64,000 bases of DNA from Chania multitudinisentens RB-25 (GTDB lineage: Bacteria > Pseudomonadota > Gammaproteobacteria > Enterobacterales > Enterobacteriaceae): positions 1,674,001 to 1,738,000 of the forward strand of contig NZ_CP007044.2 of assembly GCF_000520015.2 (NCBI RefSeq). Reading direction: 5' to 3'. The notes beneath the pieces were generated by a model. That model searched no databases, was not told where the DNA came from, and saw only the letters and a list, made by a program, of their open reading frames with translations. Below are positions 25,030 through 33,711 of the stretch, one piece after another (position 1 is the stretch's first letter; each line of letters begins with the position of its first letter). The translations under genes were made by a program, and so were the position numbers.

Positions 25030-26048
25030 AACGCTTTGCTACTGGGCTGATCGTGGGTAAGTTTGCGCCTTTACATCAGGGCCATGAAATACTGATTAAT
25101 GCTGCGCTTGAGGTGTGCGAAAAATTGGTCATTATCAGTTATTCCTTACCCGAACTCCCCGGCTTTGCCCCAGCCAGACGGCGGTGTTATCTTCAGGCTC
25201 GTTTCCCGCAGGCACATATTCTGGTGCTCGCTCCTGAAGAGGCTTTAGCCTGGGGCATTGGCCCGATGCCACATAATGACAGTGATGACGATTCGCACCG
25301 TCATTTCGTGGCCTCATTGTGCCTGCAACAGCTGAACGTCATGCCTGAAGCCGTATTCACCGCCGAGGACTATGGTGATGGCTTCGCCCAAGTACTCAGT
25401 ACGCGTTTTCAGCGGCAAGTTCTGCATGTGCGCTTACAGCGTGAGTCGGGGCCGGGAGCGAGATCGGGAACCTTAATTCGTTCCGATATTCATCGATATC
25501 GGCATCTTGTCGCTCCTGAAGTGTATGCTCACTTTGTTCACCGCATCTGTATTCTGGGCGGCGAATCCACGGGTAAGAGTACGTTAAGCATTGCATTGGC
25601 TGCTGCGCTAGACACGCTGTCTATCAGTGAGTATGGCCGTGAGCGTTGGGAGCAAAGGAAAGGGCATTTGATTTTCGATGACCTGCTGGAGATTGCACAA
25701 ACCCAGATTTTGCGGGAAATGACTGCCCGCCCTAATCGCTATTTGGTTTGTGATACTTCGCCACTGACCACGTTATTTTATTCACTGGCGATGTTTGGCA
25801 AAGCAGATCCGGCATTGGAAGCATTAGCCTGCCAACATTATGATACCGTTGTGCTTTGCGCCGACGATTTCCCCTTTCAGCAGGATGGCACTCGCCAAGG
25901 TGAATCATTCCGCCAACGGCAACAGCAATGGTATATCGATGAATTGACCCAGCGTAACATTCCTTTCTTATACGTTACCGGCAGCGTGGCACAACGATTA
26001 ACGCAGATCCTCAACCACTTGCCTCCTCACATTGCGGACATCGCCTAA
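25026..26048 (+). CDS. NadR-like NMN adenylyltransferase / ribosylnicotinamide kinase
   Basis: The protein has 340 residues. The N-terminal domain is a nucleotidyltransferase with GKFAPLHQGHE (His17 and His20 of the HxGH motif). The C-terminal domain (about 175-335) is a P-loop kinase with Walker A LGGESTGKST, then ISEYGRERWE and YLVCDTSPLTTLFYS. This matches NadR without its N-terminal HTH repressor domain, so it is an enzyme, not a regulator. It converts nicotinamide riboside to NMN and NMN to NAD. Its start overlaps the pnuC stop (ATGA), giving an uptake-and-trapping pair. Confidence 0.92.
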   Translation: MKRFATGLIVGKFAPLHQGHEILINAALEVCEKLVIISYSLPELPGFAPARRRCYLQARFPQAHILVLAPEEALAWGIGPMPHNDSDDDSHRHFVASLCLQQLNVMPEAVFTAEDYGDGFAQVLSTRFQRQVLHVRLQRESGPGARSGTLIRSDIHRYRHLVAPEVYAHFVHRICILGGESTGKSTLSIALAAALDTLSISEYGRERWEQRKGHLIFDDLLEIAQTQILREMTARPNRYLVCDTSPLTTLFYSLAMFGKADPALEALACQHYDTVVLCADDFPFQQDGTRQGESFRQRQQQWYIDELTQRNIPFLYVTGSVAQRLTQILNHLPPHIADIA

Positions 26049-26052
26049 CGTA

Positions 26053-26090
26053 AAAAAAGCCTTCAGTATCAAAATCATGAAGGCTTTTTA
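26053..26090. terminator. bidirectional intrinsic terminator
   Basis: An A-rich tract plus AAGCCTTCA pairs with TGAAGGCTT and a T-rich tract (arms about 26054-26065 and 26078-26089, loop ATCAAAATCA region). It has A-run and T-run on the two sides, so it can stop transcription both from the NadR-like gene and from the convergent ABC operon. Confidence 0.85.
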
Positions 26091-26134
26091 CTCGCCTGGC
26101 TGAGGGCTGTTTCCCTGAAAAATAATCTTTAAAA

Positions 26135-26929
26135 TTAACTCAGTAGCAACCCGTCATCGTCTAGTTTTTCACCGCGTGTTTTTTCAAACATTGCCAGCAA
26201 ATCGGTCACCTGCATCTTGGCTCGTTGTTCACCGCTGACATCCAGCACCACGCGCCCCTGATGCAGCATCACGGTACGATGGCCGTGATCCAACGCCTGG
26301 CGCATGGAGTGTGTCACCATCAGCACGGTAAGCTGCTGCTCTGCAACGATCCGATCCGTCAGCGCCAGCACAAAGGCTGCCGTTTTGGGATCGAGCGCTG
26401 CGGTATGTTCATCCAGCAGCAATAAACGGGAAGGCTGCAAGGAAGCCATCAGCAGACTGACCGCCTGCCGTTGCCCCCCGGAAAGCAACCCCATGTGATC
26501 GCCCAGGCGATTTTCTAACCCCAGCTCCAACGTAGCCAGCTTGTCCCGAAACAGTTGCCGCTGTTTATTCTTCACCGCGCGCTGAAACCCTCGAGATTGG
26601 CCGCGCTGGAGCGCCAGCGCCAGGTTTTCCTCAATGCTCAACCCTTCACACGTGCCGGCCAGTGGATCCTGAAACACCCGGGCCACCATACCCGCACGGC
26701 GCCAGGCTGGCATCAAGGTGACATCCTGCTCACCGATAAACAGCCGCCCCCGGTCAGGCGTAATATCACCGCTAACGGCGTTGAGTAAGGTGGATTTCCC
26801 CGCGCCATTGCTGCCAATCACGGTGACAAATTGCCCGGTTTCGATGTTAAGGGATAAACCACGAAGCACGGGATTTTCCAGTGGAGTGCCTGGATTGAAG
26901 GTTTTAAATAACTGTTCGGCACGCATCAT
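26135..26929 (-). CDS. ABC transporter ATP-binding protein (TrpZ-like)
   Basis: The protein has 264 residues. It has Walker A GSNGAGKST, a signature LSGGQRQAVSLL and Walker B LLLLDEHTAALDP (the usual P-loop order). It powers import with the permease encoded just upstream, whose stop it overlaps by ATGA. Together with the permease and the PF04392-type binding protein it forms the importer type known as TrpXYZ, described for tryptophan in streptococci and annotated broadly for aromatic amino acids or unknown solutes. It is the last gene of the operon. Confidence 0.93.
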   Translation of the reverse strand: MMRAEQLFKTFNPGTPLENPVLRGLSLNIETGQFVTVIGSNGAGKSTLLNAVSGDITPDRGRLFIGEQDVTLMPAWRRAGMVARVFQDPLAGTCEGLSIEENLALALQRGQSRGFQRAVKNKQRQLFRDKLATLELGLENRLGDHMGLLSGGQRQAVSLLMASLQPSRLLLLDEHTAALDPKTAAFVLALTDRIVAEQQLTVLMVTHSMRQALDHGHRTVMLHQGRVVLDVSGEQRAKMQVTDLLAMFEKTRGEKLDDDGLLLS

Positions 26930-27828
26930 GATGGCTGCTTCCCTTGCTTGCTTTTTAGTTTTTGTTTCAGCTTCGGCAGGATCAGCGCCAGTGTCACCAG
27001 CACCGCAGTGATGAGATTAAGATCTTGTGCCTGTAGGCCGATGAAATCCGCATTCAGAGCCAGGGAGATCATCAAACGATAGAGCAGTGCCCCTAGCAGA
27101 GTGGCAAGCGTGATCAGGTATAAACTGCGCGCGGGCAATAACGTCTCACCGATAATCACCGCCGCCAGGCCGACCACAATCGTCCCGATCCCCATGGAAA
27201 TATCAGCACCGCCCTGGGTTTGCACATAGAAAGCGCCCGCCAGCGCAATCAACGCATTGGATAACGCCATGCCAATGACCGTGAGCCGGCTGGTCGCGAT
27301 CCCTTGGGCACGAGCCATGCGTGGGTTGGCGCCGGTAGCACGCAGGGCAAGCCCCATTTCTGACGTCAGGAATGCATCCAACGCCAGCTTGGCAAACAAC
27401 ACCACAAACAGCAGCAATATCGGCTGGATCAGCCAGGCATTATCCTCAACCTGGCTGATGAAAGGGGTGAATACGCTGGGCAGGCCAATCAGAGCCAGAT
27501 TCGGCGCGCCCATAATGCGCAGATTGATGGAGTACAGAGCAATCATGACCAGAATACTGGCCAGCAGTTGAAGAATACCCAACCGCACATGCAGCCAGGC
27601 GGTTAAACAACCGGCACCGGCGCCCGCCAGGGCGGCCATACCGCATGCCAGCCAAGGGTTATAACCACTGACAATCATGACTGCGGCAACTGCTCCGCCT
27701 AAAGGAAAACTGCCATCGGCCGTTAAGTCGGGAAAATTGAGCAGGCGAAAGGAAATCAGCACACCCAGCGCCACCAGCGCAAAGATCAGGCCGATTTCTA
27801 AGGCACCCATAAGGGAAATCAACGACAT
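26926..27828 (-). CDS. ABC transporter permease (TrpY-like)
   Basis: The protein has 300 residues and about eight membrane helices. It belongs to the branched-chain amino acid/ribose type permease family (BPD_transp_2), with SFRLLNFPDLTADGSFPLGGAVAA near the N-terminus and AFYVQTQGGADISMGIGTIVVGLAAVIIGE late. The NFPDLTADGSFPLG segment is characteristic of permeases paired with PF04392 binding proteins. Its start is only 12 nt after the hairpin and U-run that follow the binding-protein gene. Confidence 0.93.
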   Translation of the reverse strand: MSLISLMGALEIGLIFALVALGVLISFRLLNFPDLTADGSFPLGGAVAAVMIVSGYNPWLACGMAALAGAGAGCLTAWLHVRLGILQLLASILVMIALYSINLRIMGAPNLALIGLPSVFTPFISQVEDNAWLIQPILLLFVVLFAKLALDAFLTSEMGLALRATGANPRMARAQGIATSRLTVIGMALSNALIALAGAFYVQTQGGADISMGIGTIVVGLAAVIIGETLLPARSLYLITLATLLGALLYRLMISLALNADFIGLQAQDLNLITAVLVTLALILPKLKQKLKSKQGKQPS

Positions 27829-27839
27829 GCAAACCTCAT

Positions 27840-27872
27840 AAAAAAACCTTGGCCCGCCACATTCGGCGGGCC
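27840..27872 (-). terminator. intra-operon terminator between binding protein and permease
   Basis: On the minus strand GGCCCGCC (27872-27865) pairs with GGCGGGCC (27858-27851) around a 6-nt loop, followed by AAGG and seven Us (27846-27840). This is a good intrinsic terminator placed after the binding-protein gene and before the permease gene. It would cut permease and ATPase expression relative to the binding protein. Confidence 0.75.
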
Positions 27873-27921
27873 AGTCATACCCGGTGTAAAAAATGCTTAA
27901 TTGAGCATGTGGCGCAAAGAA

Positions 27922-28887
27922 TTATTTAATGACTTCTTGTGCTGACTGTATGAGATCGGCAGAGAGGGTGACTCCCTGTTTCTCTGCGGCGGCAGGATTC
28001 ACGCTCAGACTGAGCTTGTTCCCGACTTCCGGCGCTATCGTACCAGGCTGTTCCCCTTCTAACAGGCGAATAACGATTTTACCGGTCTGCCGGCCAAGAT
28101 CGTAGTAACTCATACCTAGAGCAGCCGCGGCCCCGCGTTTAACAACGCTGTTATCACCGGCAATCAGCGGAATTTTAGCCTGGTTAGCAACGTTGACCAA
28201 GGATTCGTAGGTGGAGATAACGTTGTTATCAGTATTGGTATAGATCACGTCAACTTTACCCACCAGATTCTTCGCGGCCGGAGTGACATCGACCGTGCGC
28301 GGAGCAGGGGCTTCAACCAGCGTCATCCCACGTTTGGTTAATTCATCTTTCAGTTCTTTGACGACCACCGTTGAGTTGACTTCCCCTGGGCTGTAGACCA
28401 TACCAACCCGTTTGGCATCCGGTTTCACCTTCAGAATCAGGTCAACCTGTGGGCCGATAGCCACGCTGTCAGAAACGCCGGTGACATTGGTGCCGCTTGG
28501 CTGCCAACTGCTGACCAACTTGGCTGCCACGGGATCGGTAACGGTAGTAAATACCACCGGAATGGTCTTGGTGGCAGCTACCACCGACTGGGCGGCCGGA
28601 GTGGAGATCGCTACGATGGCGTCAGGTTTGTCACCGATGAATTTACGGGCAATCTGCCCCGCGGTAGCCATATTCCCTTGTGCGCTCTGGAACTGAATTT
28701 TTACCTTATCCTGGTCATACCCTGCGGCTTTTAACTCATCAATGATGCCATCACGCGTGGCATTCAGCGCGGGATGATCAACGATAGACACGATCGCCAC
28801 GGATTTCGGCGCGCTTGCTGCGTAGCCGTTTACAGCAAACAACGCTGCCGTGAGGGTTATAAAAAGTTTTCGACAGTTCAAGGGCAT
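27922..28887 (-). CDS. ABC transporter substrate-binding lipoprotein-like protein (TrpX-like, PF04392)
   Basis: The protein has 321 residues with a cleavable signal peptide (residues 1-24, ending NGYAASA); no lipobox Cys is seen. The mature part is of the ABC_sub_bind (DUF534) family: VAIVSIVDHPALNATRDGIIDELKAAGY, FQSAQGNMATAGQIARKF, VVFTTVTDPVAAKLV and VGMVYSPGEVNS. These proteins bind aromatic amino acids in the cases studied. The ligand here cannot be fixed from sequence. Ribosome site AAAAGGA precedes the start. It is the first gene of the operon. Confidence 0.92.
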   Translation of the reverse strand: MPLNCRKLFITLTAALFAVNGYAASAPKSVAIVSIVDHPALNATRDGIIDELKAAGYDQDKVKIQFQSAQGNMATAGQIARKFIGDKPDAIVAISTPAAQSVVAATKTIPVVFTTVTDPVAAKLVSSWQPSGTNVTGVSDSVAIGPQVDLILKVKPDAKRVGMVYSPGEVNSTVVVKELKDELTKRGMTLVEAPAPRTVDVTPAAKNLVGKVDVIYTNTDNNVISTYESLVNVANQAKIPLIAGDNSVVKRGAAAALGMSYYDLGRQTGKIVIRLLEGEQPGTIAPEVGNKLSLSVNPAAAEKQGVTLSADLIQSAQEVIK

Positions 28888-29165
28888 AAAAACATCCTTT
28901 TAGAATAAGTGTAAGTGGTTCAGAGCCGAGTCATTTATGAACCGTACTGGGTATTTCGAAGAGTGTTTTGCTGAATCCTCAAGCTGCCATAATATCTGTT
29001 TCTAGGGAAGCAGAACAGGCGATTTCTGTTGCTACGGGCGGAATGTTCCAGGCTGTCTCCCTTAAATGCGCTTATGTGCAATGACTGTTTCACGGGTTCA
29101 GGCCATCCCGCGGTTTAAAATCACGTTGAATAGATAACGGTGCTGAGAGGGAGACTGCTGCGTTG

Positions 29166-29203
29166 CGAGGGGATGAAACGGCCCCTCGAAGGAGACGAGG
29201 GGC
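29166..29203. other. three-part GC-rich repeat forming alternative hairpins
   Basis: CGAGGGG (29166-29172), CCCCTCG (29182-29188) and CGAGGGG (29196-29202) let the middle copy pair with either neighbour. The second pairing extends to 8 bp (GCCCCTCG with CGAGGGGC). It lies in the 354-bp gap between the TrpX-like gene and the GlcG-family gene, about 40 nt past the stop of the latter, so it may be its terminator (only a short U-run follows). The rest of the gap (28888-29165) holds the promoter region of the ABC operon and no gene. Confidence 0.45.
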
Positions 29204-29241
29204 TGTATACGTTATGACGTGTGTTCGTGATAAAACGGCAA

Positions 29242-29733
29242 TTATTTAAGCTGCGATTTGATCTGTTCTAAGGCTTCGGTAGCGCATTGTGCATCCAAAT
29301 GGCCGCCCGGCGCACCGGCAACGCCGATTGCACCAACCACTTCATCACCGGCTTTCACTGGCACACCGCCACCCAACAATAAGAAACCAGGGATATCTTT
29401 CAGGTTATTCGCTGCGGGGGTCTTCTGGCTGTTTTCCATTACTTGGCCGCTTGGGGTTTTGGTCGATAAAGCAGTGAATGCCTTTTGCTCGCTAGCTTTG
29501 ACAGTATGAGGGCCAGCATTATCGGTACGCAGGACGGTTTTAATGATACCAGCACGATCCACAACGGTTACCGTTACATTGTGCCCAGCAGCCTGGCAAA
29601 TTGCTACCGTGCGGCTGGCCAGATCGGTAGCCAGTGCAAGAGAAATATTACGTTCGGCGTTTAGAGCGGCAGCGTTGGCTTGAGTCAGTAAACCGAGAAA
29701 TAAGGCTGAGGTTAGGGCAAGAGGCTTAATCAT
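29242..29733 (-). CDS. secreted GlcG/HbpS-family protein
   Basis: The protein has 163 residues with a signal peptide (residues 1-21, ending ANAAA). The mature domain fits the GlcG/HbpS (PF03928) fold: ALATDLASRTVAICQAAGHNVTVTVVDRAG, LRTDNAGPHTVKASEQKAFTAL, IPGFLLLGGGVPVKAGDEVVGAIGVAGAPGGHLDAQCA. Members bind haem (HbpS) or are linked to glycolate oxidase (GlcG). It is transcribed away from lldP, across a gap with two LldR-type operators, so it may share lactate control. AAGGAA precedes the start. Confidence 0.88.
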   Translation of the reverse strand: MIKPLALTSALFLGLLTQANAAALNAERNISLALATDLASRTVAICQAAGHNVTVTVVDRAGIIKTVLRTDNAGPHTVKASEQKAFTALSTKTPSGQVMENSQKTPAANNLKDIPGFLLLGGGVPVKAGDEVVGAIGVAGAPGGHLDAQCATEALEQIKSQLK

Positions 29734-29850
29734 CTTAAATTCCTTATAGGCTTATGTTGTGATTGGGATAAGTATAGCCTGTATTTTAAGCACCCAGTTG
29801 GCCAAGAAACTATTCGGTCCATTACCTATCGCATACCGTAGAACTACCTA

Positions 29851-29867
29851 CTGGTGGTCCTACCAAT
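29851..29867. promoter_or_regulatory. LldR-type operator, distal site
   Basis: CTGGTGGTCCTACCAAT; its reverse complement ATTGGTAGGACCACCAG shares ATTGGTAGGRCCA with the second site at 29978. It contains the TGGT-N6-ACCA dyad expected for FadR-type LldR. It lies 111 bp (end to start) upstream of the proximal site. Confidence 0.7.
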
Positions 29868-29977
29868 CGCTAAAAAACATCCGTTCCCCGCACAAATACG
29901 GCAAAAAAGAAAACATCAATATTGCATACCATTAACCATTAATTAACAATCAACCAGCAATTATATTACTTCTCCAT

Positions 29978-29992
29978 ATTGGTAGGGCCAAT
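29978..29992. promoter_or_regulatory. LldR-type operator, proximal site
   Basis: ATTGGTAGGGCCAAT is a palindrome (ATTGG-N5-CCAAT) just downstream of a -10-like TATATT (29962-29967) and 41 nt before the lldP start. With the distal site it reproduces the two-operator arrangement that flanks the lldPRD promoter in E. coli. Confidence 0.75.
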
Positions 29993-30033
29993 AATGTGGG
30001 GCTGAAAAGTAAAGGATCTTTGGAGATATCGGC

Positions 30034-31686
30034 ATGCAAGTTTGGCAACAAGTTTATGATCCACTGGGGAATATCTGGCTGTCTAGCCTGATCGCGGCTA
30101 TCCCGATTCTCTTTTTCTTCTTCGCGCTGATTAAACTTCAGCTCAAGGGTTACATTGCGGCGACGCTGACCGTGGGGATGGCTCTGCTCGTGGCGTTATT
30201 TCTCTACCAGATGCCGATTGATCGCGCACTTTCCTCGGTGGTTTATGGCTTCTTTTATGGGCTCTGGCCGATTGCCTGGATCATTATCGCCGCCGTGTTT
30301 GTTTACAAAATTGCGGTCAAAACCGGGCAGTTTGATATTATTCGCTCTTCGATCCTCTCTATTACGCCCGATCAGCGTTTGCAGATGCTGATTGTCGGGT
30401 TCTGTTTTGGGGCTTTCTTGGAGGGGGCTGCCGGTTTTGGGGCACCAGTCGCGATTACGGCGGCTTTACTGGTCGGGTTGGGATTCAAGCCGCTGTATGC
30501 AGCGGGGCTTTGCCTGATCGTCAACACTGCGCCAGTGGCCTTCGGGGCCATGGGTATTCCCATTATCGTTGCCGGGCAGGTGACCGGATTAGACAGTTTC
30601 GAAATTGGCCAAATGGTGGGCCGTCAACTGCCTTTCTTGACGATCATCGTGTTGTTCTGGATTATGGCGATCATGGATGGTTGGCGCGGCGTTAAAGAAA
30701 CCTGGCCAGCGGTGATGGTCGCGGGGGGCTCGTTTGCCGTGGCACAGTATCTAAGCTCCAACTTTATTGGGCCAGAACTGCCGGATATCATTTCTTCCCT
30801 GGTTTCGCTGGTGTGCCTGACGCTGTTTCTGCGCGTTTGGCAGCCAACACGCATTTTCCGTTTTAACGATGAAGCTTCTGGTAGCCAGCCAGCGCCAATA
30901 CAGCAAAACTATCGGTTAGGGCAGATTATTCGCGCCTGGATGCCGTTTATTTTCCTGACGGCGACGGTCACCCTGTGGAGTATCCCTCCGTTTAAAGCGC
31001 TGTTCGTTAAAGGTGGCGCGTTACAAGATTGGGTATTCAACTTCTCGGTGCCTTTTCTGGATAAGCTGGTGGCAAAAATGCCACCGGTTGTGGCGGCAAT
31101 CACGCCATATGCCGCCGTCTTCAAACTTGACTGGTTCTCGGCCACTGGCACCGCGATTATGGTTGCAGCGCTTGCTTCGGTGATCTATTTGCGAATGAAA
31201 CCCAAAGCGGCTGTTGCCACCTTCGTTGAAACTCTGCAAGAGCTGGCGCTGCCAATCTATTCCATCGGTATGGTGCTGGCATTTGCCTTCATCTCTAACT
31301 ATTCCGGTCTGTCGGCAACGCTGGCGCTGGCATTGGCCCATACCGGGGGAGCATTCACCTTTTTCTCGCCGTTTCTTGGCTGGCTGGGGGTATTCCTGAC
31401 GGGATCGGATACCTCATCCAACGCGCTGTTTGCCGCCCTCCAGGCCACGACTGCGCAACAGATTGGTGTCTCGGATGTTTTGTTGGTGGCTGCGAATACC
31501 ACAGGCGGCGTAACAGGAAAAATGATTTCACCACAATCGATCGCCATTGCCTGTGCAGCGGTTGGGTTAGTGGGTAAAGAGTCTGACTTGTTCCGTTTTA
31601 CGGTAAAACACAGCCTGATATTCACCTGTATCGTTGGCGTCATTACCACGTTACAGGCCTATGTGCTGACGTGGATGATCCCATGA
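30034..31686 (+). CDS. lldP: L-lactate permease LldP
   Basis: The protein has 550 residues and about twelve membrane helices. Family landmarks include the N-terminal QVYDPLGNIWLSSLIAAIPI, FCFGAFLEGAAGFGAPVAITAALLVGLGF near 125 and FLTGSDTSSNALFAALQ near 450. It imports lactate (and usually glycolate) with protons. GGAG lies 8 nt before the start. It overlaps lldR by ATGA and heads the lldPRD operon. Confidence 0.97.
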   Translation: MQVWQQVYDPLGNIWLSSLIAAIPILFFFFALIKLQLKGYIAATLTVGMALLVALFLYQMPIDRALSSVVYGFFYGLWPIAWIIIAAVFVYKIAVKTGQFDIIRSSILSITPDQRLQMLIVGFCFGAFLEGAAGFGAPVAITAALLVGLGFKPLYAAGLCLIVNTAPVAFGAMGIPIIVAGQVTGLDSFEIGQMVGRQLPFLTIIVLFWIMAIMDGWRGVKETWPAVMVAGGSFAVAQYLSSNFIGPELPDIISSLVSLVCLTLFLRVWQPTRIFRFNDEASGSQPAPIQQNYRLGQIIRAWMPFIFLTATVTLWSIPPFKALFVKGGALQDWVFNFSVPFLDKLVAKMPPVVAAITPYAAVFKLDWFSATGTAIMVAALASVIYLRMKPKAAVATFVETLQELALPIYSIGMVLAFAFISNYSGLSATLALALAHTGGAFTFFSPFLGWLGVFLTGSDTSSNALFAALQATTAQQIGVSDVLLVAANTTGGVTGKMISPQSIAIACAAVGLVGKESDLFRFTVKHSLIFTCIVGVITTLQAYVLTWMIP

Positions 31687-32465
31687 CAGTAAACCCGCCG
31701 CCGTATCCTCAACCTCGTTTGGCCGATGTTTTGGCCGAACGGATTAAAACGATGATCCGTGAACGCAAACTGGAGGCGGGGATGCGTTTACCCGCCGAAC
31801 GCCAGTTAGCTACCGAGCTAGGCGTATCACGTTCTTCTTTGCGTGAAGCGATTCAAAAACTGATTAGTGAAAACAGACTGATCAGCCGACGCGGCGGGGG
31901 GAACTATATCCATATCGAAACGCCGCCCTGGTCTGAACAGCGGATTGTAGAACCGCTGAAAGAGCTGGTGGCTGGCGATCCTAATTATCGTTATGACATT
32001 TTGGAAGCTCGCCACGCTATTGAAGCCAGTACAGCCTGGCACGCTGCCATGCGTGCCACTGAAGCAGATAAAGAGAAGCTACAGGTTTGTTTTGATGCCA
32101 CATTGCAGTTTAAAGAGAGCGACAACCCTGATCTGGCGGCTCAGGCCGATGTGCGTTTTCATCTTGCGATTGCGGAAGCCTCGCATAATGTGGTTTTGCT
32201 GCAAACCATGCGCGGTTTTTTCGATTTGATGCAGTGTTCCGTCATGCATAGCCGCCAGCGTATGTATACCGTGCCGGTGATCTTCGCATGCCTCACTGAA
32301 CAGCATGGCGCACTGTTACAGGCAATTCTGGCAGGCGATCCTGAACGTGCGGGCCGGGCGGCAAAAAACCACCTTGGATTCGTGCATTCCACCATTAAAA
32401 ACCTGCATGAAGATGAAGCAAGACAGGCGCGTATTACCCGTCTGCCAGATGAAGACTCACTGTAA
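31683..32465 (+). CDS. lldR: FadR-type GntR regulator LldR
   Basis: The protein has 260 residues from the ATG at 31683, which overlaps the lldP stop. N-terminal winged HTH: RLADVLAERIKTMIRERKLEAGMRLPAERQLATELGVSRSSLREAIQKL. The C-terminal FCD domain (about 90-235) has the metal and lactate pocket residues spread over helices (YDILEARHAIEASTAWHAA, FHLAIAEASHN). LldR represses, and with L-lactate activates, lldPRD. Two matching operators lie before lldP. Confidence 0.95.
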   Translation: MTVNPPPYPQPRLADVLAERIKTMIRERKLEAGMRLPAERQLATELGVSRSSLREAIQKLISENRLISRRGGGNYIHIETPPWSEQRIVEPLKELVAGDPNYRYDILEARHAIEASTAWHAAMRATEADKEKLQVCFDATLQFKESDNPDLAAQADVRFHLAIAEASHNVVLLQTMRGFFDLMQCSVMHSRQRMYTVPVIFACLTEQHGALLQAILAGDPERAGRAAKNHLGFVHSTIKNLHEDEARQARITRLPDEDSL

Positions 32466-32484
32466 GCCATAAGGAAGCCATGCC

Positions 32485-33645
32485 ATGATTATTTCAGCAG
32501 CCAGTGACTATCGCGGCGCAGCGCAACGCAAGCTGCCGCCGTTCCTGTTTCATTATATTGACGGTGGTGCTTACGCCGAACACACGCTGCGGCGTAATAC
32601 CGAAGATCTTGCCCAGGTCGCGTTAAGGCAGCGCGTATTGAAAAATATGTCAATGCTCAGCCTCGAAACTCAGCTCTTTAACGAAACGCTATCAATGCCG
32701 GTGGCGCTTGCTCCTGTGGGATTGTGCGGTATGTATGCCCGCCGTGGTGAGGTGCAGGCCGCACGAGCCGCAGATAAAAAAGGCATCCCTTTTACGCTTT
32801 CCACGGTGTCTGTCTGCCCTATTGAAGAAGTGAGCCCGGCGATCCAGCGCCCCATGTGGTTTCAGTTATATGTGTTAAAAGACCGTGGATTCATGCGCAA
32901 TGTATTGGAGCGTGCCAAGGCCGCAGGATGTTCCACGCTGGTGTTTACCGTCGATATGCCAACCCCCGGCGCTCGTTACCGCGATGCCCATTCGGGCATG
33001 AGCGGCCCGAATGCCGCGCTGCGCCGCTATTGGCAATCTGTTACTCGCCCCGCCTGGGCTTGGGATGTCGGCCTGCACGGCCGCCCGCACGATCTGGGAA
33101 ATATTTCTGCTTATCTCGGTAAACCCACCGGATTGGAGGATTACATCGGTTGGTTGGCAAGCAACTTCGATCCTGCTATTTCATGGCATGACTTGGAATG
33201 GATCCGTGATTTCTGGGAAGGGCCGATGGTGATTAAAGGGATTCTCGATGCGGATGATGCGCGTGATGCCGTGCGTTTTGGTGCGGATGGTATTGTGGTT
33301 TCCAACCACGGTGGCCGCCAGCTTGATGGGGTACTCTCCTCTGCCCGTGCGCTGCCTACGATTGCCGATGCGGTAAAAGGCGATATCACCCTCCTGGCTG
33401 ACAGTGGGATTCGTAATGGTTTAGACGTGGTGCGCATGATTGCCCTGGGGGCAGACAGCGTGCTACTGGGGCGGGCTTATGTCTACGCTCTGGCGGCGGC
33501 TGGCGAGGCCGGTGTGGAAAACCTGCTCAATCTTATCGAAAAAGAGATGCGTGTTGCCATGACGCTCACGGGTGCCAAGAGTATTGCTGAAATCAGCCAT
33601 GATTCATTGGTACAGGAGGAAAAACAGGGTGTTGCGCTGGGCTAA
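32485..33645 (+). CDS. lldD: FMN-dependent L-lactate dehydrogenase LldD
   Basis: The protein has 386 residues. Alpha-hydroxyacid dehydrogenase features are intact: FHYIDGGAYAEHTLRRN near the N-terminus, MPVALAPVGLCGM, the catalytic loop VSNHGGRQLDG (about 272-282) with its His, and DSGIRNGLDVVRMIALGADSVLLGRAYVYALAA. It oxidises L-lactate to pyruvate at the inner membrane and feeds the quinone pool. It follows lldR by 19 nt. Confidence 0.97.
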   Translation: MIISAASDYRGAAQRKLPPFLFHYIDGGAYAEHTLRRNTEDLAQVALRQRVLKNMSMLSLETQLFNETLSMPVALAPVGLCGMYARRGEVQAARAADKKGIPFTLSTVSVCPIEEVSPAIQRPMWFQLYVLKDRGFMRNVLERAKAAGCSTLVFTVDMPTPGARYRDAHSGMSGPNAALRRYWQSVTRPAWAWDVGLHGRPHDLGNISAYLGKPTGLEDYIGWLASNFDPAISWHDLEWIRDFWEGPMVIKGILDADDARDAVRFGADGIVVSNHGGRQLDGVLSSARALPTIADAVKGDITLLADSGIRNGLDVVRMIALGADSVLLGRAYVYALAAAGEAGVENLLNLIEKEMRVAMTLTGAKSIAEISHDSLVQEEKQGVALG

Positions 33646-33711
33646 TTGGCCTGATGTACCACGGCCCAGCGCAAGCAGGCAGATATTTGCAGCAGGAACA
33701 TGAACGGGTCT

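Noticed and set aside
29101..29220. Possible TPP riboswitch (GTGCTGAGAGG resembles the CUGAGA box)
   Set aside because: The second conserved block (GAACCTGATC..) is absent and both flanking genes run on the other strand.
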